In this document: piece by piece, positions 1 to 4,454 of the stretch
How positions within the stretch are numbered: position 1 is the stretch's first letter
Layout of the letters: each line of letters opens with the position of its first letter
Source: JANPLD01 sp031426355
GTDB lineage: Bacteria; Pseudomonadota; Alphaproteobacteria; Rickettsiales; UBA8987
DNA: 8,697 nt
Assembly: GCA_031426355.1 (NCBI GenBank)
Contig: JANPLD010000119.1
Location: forward strand, 1 to 8,697
Direction of reading: 5' to 3'
Translations under genes and position numbers: made by a program
Notes under the pieces: model-generated
What the model was told of the DNA's origin: nothing
What the model saw: the letters and a program-made list of their open reading frames with translations, nothing else
Database searches by the model: none

Positions 1-423
1 GTAATTATTTTGTTCATAAAAATTAGTTCCTGTGTTGAAAAAATTAGGAAGATATTTAGAAAATAAGCCAATTTTATAATATGGCACAAAGTTACTATCA
101 CTAAGCTGGTCATAATTTTCTCTATGGTCTGGTATAGAGAGTGAACCGGTTTTAATTGTAGAGTTAGGATGTATGGATACTGTATAGGGCTCGTTCTTTA
201 CCCAGTTTAAACCAGGGATATCAATTTTTATAACCGGAATATCAAATTTATTTAATCTGTTCCTGTCGAATTCTTCATTAGTGGTAATGTTATCTATTTT
301 GAATTTATAATCAAATTCAACCGGCTGTGGCGCAGTTTGAAACGCCTTTGTAATTGCATCTGTTTCACAATGGTTTTTTGTTAGATGTTTCTCATATTCA
401 GTAAAACATATGCTGGATAAAAC
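1..423 (-). pseudogene. 5'-truncated open frame running off the left edge, unknown function
   Basis: I do not recognise this gene. On the minus strand there are 141 sense codons without a stop, which is long for DNA this AT-rich, and the translation looks like a real soluble or secreted protein (it includes IPVIKIDIPGLNWVKNEPY and SIHPNSTIKTGSLSIPDH). The frame is closed upstream by TAA at 424-426, and no ATG, GTG or TTG lies in its first hundred or so codons. The 5' end therefore appears lost or frameshifted, unless a very unusual start is used. The 3' end lies outside the window. A TATAAT-like box on the same strand (441-451) sits just upstream but may be chance in AT-rich DNA. It faces away from the nuclease remnant to its right. 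That the frame is coding is likely; that it is a remnant and not a functional gene is inference. Confidence 0.45.
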
Positions 424-505
424 TTAATTCTGGTAGATTGATTATATTATAAAATGATTAAGGATTGGTTAATTAACGAGCTTTTCACTAATAGATTGAA
501 TATAA

Positions 506-643
506 AAGATATTTAGAAGATACATTAAGAAGTACGTTGATAAAGAAGAGCAGGCAAAATCTAACAGCTGGGGTATATGGCAAGGTAAGTTTAAAGATCC
601 TAAAAATTTAGAAAAGAAAACCAGATTTAAGACTTCCCTTTAA
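506..643 (+). pseudogene. Thermonuclease (SNase-like) C-terminal remnant
   Basis: This short frame is opened by a stop at 503-505 and ends in TAA at 641-643. It encodes about 45 residues containing RRYIKKYVDKEEQAKSN and then GIWQGKF, followed by a basic tail. That pattern (Tyr-Val, an acidic/alanine helix, then G-[IM]-W-x-G-x-F) is the end of staphylococcal-nuclease-like proteins, secreted or membrane-linked Ca-dependent nucleases. The catalytic Arg/Glu residues and the OB-fold core would lie upstream and are absent. The preceding plus-strand stretch (454-516) reads MIKDWLINELFTNRL in another frame and may be frameshifted leftover of the same gene. No start codon serves the fragment. I see it as decayed, not expressed. 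Confidence 0.5.
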
Positions 644-801
644 TTCCATTATTTTTTACCTTTACAACATTTAATTATAAACCCTTAAGTCTCTGATATT
701 TATGCCTTTTAAGTACTTAGTTTTTTACTAATCTTGAATGCTCTATAATTATTGTAATTAATTTCAAGTTGTTAGCATTTTGTTAACACTTTTCCTTTAT
801 A
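644..801. other. Non-coding gap before the GS-like gene
   Basis: About 160 very AT-rich bases separate the nuclease remnant from the next gene. I find no reading frame with coding character on either strand. The only candidate signal is a consensus TATAAT at 744-749 facing the downstream gene. Confidence 0.5.
722..749 (+). promoter_or_regulatory. Candidate promoter for the GS-like gene
   Basis: A perfect TATAAT lies at 744-749 and a poor -35 (TTTTAC, 722-727) lies 16 bases upstream. Transcription would start near 756 and leave a leader of roughly 50-75 bases. In AT-rich DNA a perfect -10 can be chance, so this is a weak call. Confidence 0.3.
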
Positions 802-819
802 GTGCATGTCCTAACATAT

Positions 820-823
820 GAGG
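820..823 (+). promoter_or_regulatory. Ribosome binding site deciding the ATG 829 start
   Basis: GAGG lies 5 bases before ATG 829. The alternative in-frame GTG at 802 is preceded only by pyrimidine/AT sequence with no purine-rich site. Confidence 0.5.
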
Positions 824-828
824 ATTTA

Positions 829-2256
829 ATGCGGAGAAATAATAAAGAACAATTAGATATCGAAACCTCAAAAAAGAGGGTGGACTGGTATATTAACCAA
901 ATCGCCCAGATTTTAATAGAGGAAAAGATAATAGATAATCCTAGGGAATTGCAAATAAATATGGGCGCAGAACTGGAATTTAATAAGATTTTTGGTATTG
1001 ATTCTTACAAGGCCAGAAGCCAGCAAATTTTAGCTGATCGATCTCAGGCAATCGGCTCAAAAGACGAACAATATATTCCGGAAATTGCAAGGTCAGGACA
1101 CCTTGATTCTCAATTTGAAACAAGCGTTGGTAATGAAAATGGTAGAACAGAATTCACCGTAGAACCAGCTTTCAGGTATAATGCAGCAACCCTAGACAGA
1201 CAAAAATATAGTCCGGAACATAATGTTTATGTAGAAGGGGAACAAGAGTTGGTGGCCTATTCACAGGCGGAGGCTATCAGCCCCCCTATGTCCGTAAGAG
1301 GATTAACAGGATGGCTAATAGAACTGCCTAATAAAATAGTTAAAAAAGCTAAAGACTTTGGAATTGTAAGGGTTGATTTTACCAGCAAGACTGATGACCA
1401 GTATTTATTTCCTAACAGTATCCATTTGCATATTTCAGTTACCACCGTCAAACCCGAATATTTCACTAAACCTACTAAAGACAAACGTGATAATGCAGTA
1501 AACCTGCTATCGGAAGAAGGGTTGAACGAAGGTGAAAAATTGAAGGATCAGCCTAGTCAGTTGTTGTTATCAATTGCAAATTTCAGAAACCAATTTTTAT
1601 CTGAAGCTTTTTTGATATATGCACCAACTGAAAAAAGCTATCGCAGATTTGACGATAATGACCCAGGAGCACCAAAACATTTGGGATTTTTTAAAGAACG
1701 TATAACAGGACAATTTGGTGGGGCTGGAATCAGAGGTGCAGGTAGAAAATTCTCAAGACCACAAGATCCAAACCCTAGAGTTGATAGAGGCCCATTAAGA
1801 ATAGAAGATAGATCAAGCTGTGTAGAGGCATGTGGTCACGCCAACCGTGATACATACCCGGAGCAAACCAATCTAGCTCATGAGTTAATAGAAACGCAGC
1901 TCTATATATTATGGAAAGGTACAAAATTATGGCAGGATAATAAGGGTAGCGGTATAAAATTAACTGAAGAAGATCTAATAAAGCAAAAACCTCCTATTCC
2001 TAAGAATAAAGGCGAAGCTTTAGCGCTATTTTTAAAAAGCTCTTTAGTAAGAGAACTTTTCGCAGATGGTCTGGAAGGAGACCATACTAATATACCACAT
2101 AATAGAAGAAGAGTTGATAGGGTGATTGGTAGATATGATTCTTTAGAAAAAATATTAATTTTGGATTCACATCCCTCAACTGAAGAAAGGGGGCCGCATG
2201 TCAGGCGCTTTTTAGAGGATTCAGGCTTAGAGCGTAATAATTTGCATATAAGATGA
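829..2256 (+). CDS. Glutamine-synthetase-fold ligase-like protein, divergent
   Basis: This 475 aa protein appears to be a divergent member of the glutamine synthetase / gamma-glutamyl ligase fold, which joins carboxylates to amines using ATP. The blocks are in family order: MGAELEF (residues 45-51, like the first-strand G-x-E-x-E), GRTEFTVEPA (105-114, like the second metal-binding Glu strand), SIHLHISV (197-204, like the G-x-H-x-H-x-S strand), APTEKSYRRF (265-274, like P-T-x-N-S-Y-K-R), GAPKHLGFFKER (280-291, like A-P-x-x-x-x-W-G-x-x-N-R), LRIEDR (323-328, like R-I-E-x-R) and TNLAHELIETQLYILW (347-362, like N-P-Y-L-x-x-A). Spacing and the tail beyond residue 363 do not match any GS I know, so the substrate is open. 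ATG 829 is preferred because GAGG at 820-823 sits 5 bases upstream. A GTG at 802 in the same frame gives 484 aa but has no visible ribosome site. It stands alone, with no glutamine or polyamine pathway neighbours. Confidence 0.65.
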   Translation: MRRNNKEQLDIETSKKRVDWYINQIAQILIEEKIIDNPRELQINMGAELEFNKIFGIDSYKARSQQILADRSQAIGSKDEQYIPEIARSGHLDSQFETSVGNENGRTEFTVEPAFRYNAATLDRQKYSPEHNVYVEGEQELVAYSQAEAISPPMSVRGLTGWLIELPNKIVKKAKDFGIVRVDFTSKTDDQYLFPNSIHLHISVTTVKPEYFTKPTKDKRDNAVNLLSEEGLNEGEKLKDQPSQLLLSIANFRNQFLSEAFLIYAPTEKSYRRFDDNDPGAPKHLGFFKERITGQFGGAGIRGAGRKFSRPQDPNPRVDRGPLRIEDRSSCVEACGHANRDTYPEQTNLAHELIETQLYILWKGTKLWQDNKGSGIKLTEEDLIKQKPPIPKNKGEALALFLKSSLVRELFADGLEGDHTNIPHNRRRVDRVIGRYDSLEKILILDSHPSTEERGPHVRRFLEDSGLERNNLHIR

Positions 2257-2383
2257 CTAAAAGTATCTGAGTGAAAGAAGTGAAATTTACTCTAAACGAT
2301 AAACCAAGATATATTGATAAACTAGGATTTGGAGTATAATTTCCTGCCATCTTAAGTTCCAGAAACAGTCACGTAGTAATTTT

Positions 2384-2404
2384 GGTCGATGGTTCTAATC
2401 CTAC
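2384..2404 (+). other. tRNA T-arm-like remnant, possible att site
   Basis: The sequence GGTCGATGGTTCTAATCCTA followed by C resembles a tRNA variable loop plus T-arm (typical form GGTCG-TAGG-TTCGAAT-CCTAC), including the near-invariant GGTTCNAATCC core. The two T-stem strands no longer pair fully, no anticodon stem can be folded upstream, and no acceptor stem or CCA follows. At most it is a decayed tRNA 3' half, such as an integrase could leave at an attachment site. It may also be chance. Confidence 0.25.
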
Positions 2405-2425
2405 AACTAAATTAATGCTTTGAAA

Positions 2426-2460
2426 CTTATAAAATCCTCAATAACATATTGATTTATAAG
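2426..2460 (+). terminator. AT-rich hairpin, possible terminator of the GS-like gene
   Basis: CTTATAAAATC...TCAATA and TATTGATTTATAAG can pair around an ACA loop with a small bulge, and the sequence continues into GCTTTTCTT. The stem is nearly all A-T and lies 170 bases past the stop, so terminator activity is uncertain. Confidence 0.25.
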
Positions 2461-2545
2461 GCTTTTCTTAAAAAGGCGGGAGGGATACGATTAATTATTC
2501 TAATATCTTGAAATGAAACAGATTATGGAGAAATAGAATTTTGAG

Positions 2546-2569
2546 ATACCCCCAAATATACCCCCAAAT
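2546..2569. repeat. Perfect 12-bp tandem repeat, integrase-type
   Basis: ATACCCCCAAAT occurs twice head to tail with no mismatch (2546-2557 and 2558-2569). The C5 runs stand out in AT-rich surroundings. From memory, similar TACCCCCAAA or TTTGGGGGTA tandem motifs lie next to the start of P4-type integrase genes in proteobacterial islands, where they are plausible integrase arm or excisionase sites. Here no integrase start survives beside it, unless ATG 2568, which overlaps the second unit and reads MDLSEISIY before losing similarity, is its vestige. Confidence 0.6.
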
Positions 2570-2594
2570 GGATTTATCAGAAATCTCAATATAT

Positions 2595-3308
2595 TTAGTG
2601 TTGTATAATATTAGAGTTTTTAATTTTATCTAACATTCGATTATGTTTTTTTTCTTGTAGCTCTGTCCAAGAAAAAATACAGGCAGCTATGGTAGCGCCT
2701 GTTACTGCAATACTTATAATAGTAGTTATTATAAATCTTCTGGTATCTTTATTATCTTGGCGAATCTTTTTATTTAATTCGTCACGATTTGCTTCTAAGA
2801 TGTCAAATATTTCTTTTAATTGTTCAGCATATTCAATGGCTTTATCATAATTATATATTTTATGAGAATCGCCTTCATTTTCTTCAACACCTTTAGTACT
2901 TGATATAAACTCTTTAACTTCTCTCGCTTTAGCTAAGTAGTTAGTATATTCTGGAATTATTTCTGATATAATAACATCTTTATAATCAAGTTTAAAAGTA
3001 TTTATTTCATCTAAAAAGAACAAGCAATAAGCGTCAGCGGCATCATAAATAGCTCTTTTGCAATGTCTATTAGCTCTAGCCAATTCTTCTTCAGCAGCAT
3101 GTATATCATTATGTGTCAGGCATCTTAAAAGGTGATTACCTGCATATCTTAATTCATTAACAGCAGGTATATATAAATTTTGAAATTTGGATAATTCAAT
3201 TTTTTTAATTACAGATTCTGCCTTTGCATATAAATCAAAGGTTTCTGAAAAATTAAAACTACTAGAATTCGTATTTTGAAACTTTGCTGCGGATTTCGTT
3301 AATGTCAT
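2595..3308 (-). CDS. Helical protein with C-terminal membrane anchor, cassette gene 2
   Basis: This 237 aa protein is of unknown function. After a Ser/Asn-rich start (residues 1-22) it is almost all predicted helix. The middle carries an Arg/His/Cys-rich block, NELRYAGNHLLRCL (51-64) and ARANRHCKRAIYDAADAYC (77-95), whose R-x-x-x-A-x-x-x-A pattern looks like a conserved family core. A charged helix (about 155-190) leads to one hydrophobic segment, RFIITTIISIAVTGATIAA (191-209, on to W214), then a short basic tail. A tail-anchored protein with most of its mass on the cytoplasmic side is likely. The start overlaps the upstream 66 aa gene by 47 bases in another frame, and no other Met occurs until residue 225, so translational coupling is probable. 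I cannot tie it to a named family. An effector of a small defence or toxin-type cassette is possible but unproven. Confidence 0.75.
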   Translation of the reverse strand: MTLTKSAAKFQNTNSSSFNFSETFDLYAKAESVIKKIELSKFQNLYIPAVNELRYAGNHLLRCLTHNDIHAAEEELARANRHCKRAIYDAADAYCLFFLDEINTFKLDYKDVIISEIIPEYTNYLAKAREVKEFISSTKGVEENEGDSHKIYNYDKAIEYAEQLKEIFDILEANRDELNKKIRQDNKDTRRFIITTIISIAVTGATIAACIFSWTELQEKKHNRMLDKIKNSNIIQH

Positions 3309-3462
3309 TTTCCGTCAAATATTTACCTTGTTGCAAACGAATATTACCCTGACCTAACATAGCAACCAGGTTACTTATTCTAACTTCTCTTTTCTTTTCT
3401 AATACTTGTGTAGATGGTATAATCTTAAAAGAAAACGCTTTTTTGATATTTGAAAAAGCCAT
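3262..3462 (-). CDS. Small conserved-type hypothetical protein, cassette gene 1
   Basis: This 66 aa protein is preceded by GAAAGG, 8 bases before the ATG, and by a reasonable promoter. Its N-terminal half is basic (NIKKAFSFKIIPSTQVLEKK, residues 5-24). The C-terminal half contains GNIRLQQGKYLTENDINEI (39-57), a G-N-I-x-L-Q-x-G-x-Y-x-T-x-x-D-I pattern that I associate with short hypothetical proteins in many bacteria but cannot name. There is no signal peptide, membrane segment or Cys. Its 3' end overlaps the 237 aa gene by 47 bases, which points to joint expression. It could be an antitoxin or immunity-type partner, or simply a co-translated subunit. The coding call rests on the ribosome site, the promoter and the plausible sequence. 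Confidence 0.65.
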   Translation of the reverse strand: MAFSNIKKAFSFKIIPSTQVLEKKREVRISNLVAMLGQGNIRLQQGKYLTENDINEIRSKVSKYEF

Positions 3463-3470
3463 TCTAACTA

Positions 3471-3476
3471 CCTTTC
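3471..3476 (-). promoter_or_regulatory. Shine-Dalgarno of the 66 aa gene
   Basis: GAAAGG on the minus strand lies 8 bases before ATG 3462. It is one of the clearer ribosome sites in the window and supports this small gene being real. Confidence 0.55.
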
Positions 3477-3497
3477 ATGTTTTATAACTAATGGTTG

Positions 3498-3527
3498 AGT
3501 ATATAGCACCAAGAGAGCAATAGTAAA
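3498..3527 (-). promoter_or_regulatory. Candidate promoter of the 66/237 aa cassette
   Basis: On the minus strand TTTACT (3522-3527) and TATACT (3498-3503) are separated by 18 bases, about 35 bases before the start codon of the 66 aa gene. They match the sigma-70 consensus at 4/6 and 5/6 positions. Confidence 0.4.
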
Positions 3528-3532
3528 GTTTT

Positions 3533-3653
3533 AAACTAGTAAAAAAGCAACGCAATTTTATTAGTATGTGATAAGTTTGTAACGGCATACTTAAGGTTTT
3601 CAATGGGTTAGTAGAAATGTTCAATTTTGATACACTTCGACAAACTAGTAAAA
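3533..3653. repeat. 12-bp direct repeat AAACTAGTAAAA, two copies
   Basis: AAACTAGTAAAA occurs at 3533-3544 and again at 3642-3653 in the same orientation, each with a central ACTAGT palindrome. Both lie in the divergent gap between the cassette and the polymerase fragment. They could be operator copies or the footprint of a small excised insertion. Chance is possible because the unit is AT-rich. Confidence 0.35.
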
Positions 3654-3703
3654 TATCCTAGTTCTTTAATAGTTTTTTAAGATTTATTCTTCTTAATACT
3701 AGG

Positions 3704-3731
3704 TTGGATTTAAATATATAGTGCCTATATT
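3704..3731 (+). promoter_or_regulatory. Candidate promoter of the polymerase fragment
   Basis: TTGGAT (3704-3709) and TATATT (3726-3731) are 16 bases apart and about 20 bases before ATG 3751. The -35 is poor and no Shine-Dalgarno follows, so expression is doubtful. Confidence 0.25.
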
Positions 3732-3750
3732 GTAGTATTAGTTCTCTTCA

Positions 3751-4074
3751 ATGCTTCATAAAATTAAAGATGTAGATTCAAATACTGATCTCCGCTGGCT
3801 CTATGTAGACTTCAACAGCTATTTCGCCAGTGTTGAACAACAACTTCGCCCTGAACTTCGTGGCAAACCCGTTGCTGTTGTTGCTGTTGAGACTGATTCT
3901 ACCTGCGCTATTGCAGCAAGTTATGAAGCCAAGGCATTTGGCATTAAAACCGGAACTCCTATTTATGAGGCAAAGAAGATATGTCCGGGTTTAATAGATT
4001 GTCTTTTTCTGAACTTTCAAAAGATCAGAAGTTTCATCTGCCGTATAAGAGCGGGCAACCCTAATTTTCTTTAG
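3751..4074 (+). pseudogene. Truncated Y-family DNA polymerase (ImpB/MucB/SamB type)
   Basis: Residues 14-81 match the N-terminal palm of Y-family translesion polymerases: LRWLYVDFNSYFASVEQQ (14-31, with the first metal-binding Asp at 20 and the steric-gate region NSYF), LRGKPVAVVAV (36-46) and AASYEAKAFGIKTGTPIYEA (55-74). This variant, with VDFNSYFASVEQQ in place of the DinB-type IDMDAFFASVE, is the umuC-like form found in alphaproteobacteria. Similarity stops at about residue 81 (base 3993). The last 26 codons are unrelated, and the second catalytic Asp-Glu motif, fingers, thumb and little finger are missing, so the product cannot be an active polymerase. The block up to about 3990 is visibly richer in G+C than its flanks, which suggests acquisition from outside followed by deletion. 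It converges on the AlpA gene. Confidence 0.75.
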
Positions 4075-4096
4075 ATCGTGATTTAAGCGGTATTTC

Positions 4097-4315
4097 TTAG
4101 GCACTGCTTGAACCAAGATTGTTAATTGATTCTATCAAAGTCCTAATATCTTCAACTTTCCATAAAGCCGTTTTAGAGCCAAGTTTTATTGATTTTGGAT
4201 ATTTGCCTGATTTCACCCCAGCCCACCAAGTACTTTTGCCTATAGGAATTAGCTTTAAAATATCATCAATTCTTATGAAGCCAGTTTCAGGAAGTGTGTA
4301 ACTATTCTTAGTCAT
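4097..4315 (-). CDS. alpA: AlpA-family DNA-binding regulator / excisionase-like
   Basis: This 72 aa protein has the compact winged-helix fold of the AlpA/MerR-like family. GFIRIDDILKLIPIGKSTWW (12-31) forms the recognition helix-turn-helix, GVKSGKYPKSIKLGSKTALW (33-52) the wing, and VEDIRTLIESI (54-64) the closing helix. AlpA proteins of prophages and islands bind DNA near integrase or cargo promoters and switch on integrase expression or help excision. It lies last in the minus-strand series of P4-type integrase fragment, 329 aa gene and alpA, the usual company for this family. Its leader has a perfect 9-bp inverted repeat (4319-4354) directly before the start codon, a good candidate for its own operator. 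Full length for the family; it looks intact. Confidence 0.85.
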   Translation of the reverse strand: MTKNSYTLPETGFIRIDDILKLIPIGKSTWWAGVKSGKYPKSIKLGSKTALWKVEDIRTLIESINNLGSSSA

Positions 4316-4318
4316 GTT

Positions 4319-4354
4319 ATTACTCTGTTTTATGTTAATAAATTGCAGAGTAAT
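4319..4354. promoter_or_regulatory. Perfect 9-bp inverted repeat in the alpA leader
   Basis: ATTACTCTG (4319-4327) and CAGAGTAAT (4346-4354) are exact reverse complements around an 18-base AT-rich spacer. The repeat begins 3 bases upstream of the alpA start codon. The position and the two-turn-like spacing suit a dimer-bound operator or excisionase site. It could also be an RNA hairpin covering the ribosome site. Confidence 0.5.
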
Positions 4355-4391
4355 CTTAGTTTTTCTAAGTTAGGATTTCCAATCTAGGCTG

Positions 4392-4433
4392 TCTGAAAAT
4401 AAGGTGTTTTTATCTGAAAATTAATCTGGAAAT
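4392..4433. repeat. TCTGAAAAT repeat cluster
   Basis: TCTGAAAAT occurs at 4392-4400 and 4413-4421, with a one-mismatch copy TCTGGAAAT at 4425-4433. A reverse-complement copy, ATTTTCAGA, lies at 4445-4453. Four related sites in about 60 bases between alpA and the 329 aa gene suggest protein-binding sites. Confidence 0.4.
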
Positions 4434-4454
4434 ATGAACTTTTAATTTTCAGAT
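4412..4454. terminator. 13-bp perfect hairpin at the end of the 329 aa gene
   Basis: ATCTGAAAATTAA (4412-4424) and TTAATTTTCAGAT (4442-4454) pair perfectly around 17 bases. The right arm contains the TAA stop of the 329 aa gene (4442-4444). A T-run follows only in the plus direction, so it is not a classic terminator for the minus-strand gene. It may still block or process the transcript before alpA, or serve as a binding site. Confidence 0.35.

Larger units (their letters stand above)
2257..2594. other. Gene-free stretch holding candidate attachment-site sequences
   Basis: There is no credible gene in these 338 bases. A short frame at 2280-2339 (about 19 codons) lacks supporting features. 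What stands out is a tRNA T-arm-like sequence (2388-2404), an AT-rich hairpin (2426-2460) and a perfect 12-bp tandem repeat (2546-2569). Together these resemble the left end of an island integrated at a tRNA gene; the interpretation is inference. Confidence 0.5.

Noticed and set aside
454..516. 20-codon frame MIKDWLINELFTNRLNIKDI
   Set aside because: Too short and directly upstream of the nuclease remnant in a different frame; more likely frameshifted debris of that gene.
1257..1484. 75-codon minus-strand open frame inside the GS-like gene
   Set aside because: It lies wholly opposite a better-supported gene, has no ribosome site and its protein is a hydrophobic antisense-type composition.
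2280..2339. Short GTG-started frame (about 19 codons) after the GS-like gene
   Set aside because: No clear ribosome site, no recognisable sequence, and expected by chance.
2546..2569. CRISPR array
   Set aside because: The two units are contiguous without spacers and too short.
3262..3308. Frameshift joining the 66 aa and 237 aa frames into one gene
   Set aside because: Both frames have their own start, the 66 aa protein ends in a natural-looking C-terminus, and no similarity runs across the overlap; a coding overlap is simpler.
4119..4301. 60-codon plus-strand frame opposite alpA
   Set aside because: Antisense to a clear AlpA helix-turn-helix gene, with no independent evidence.
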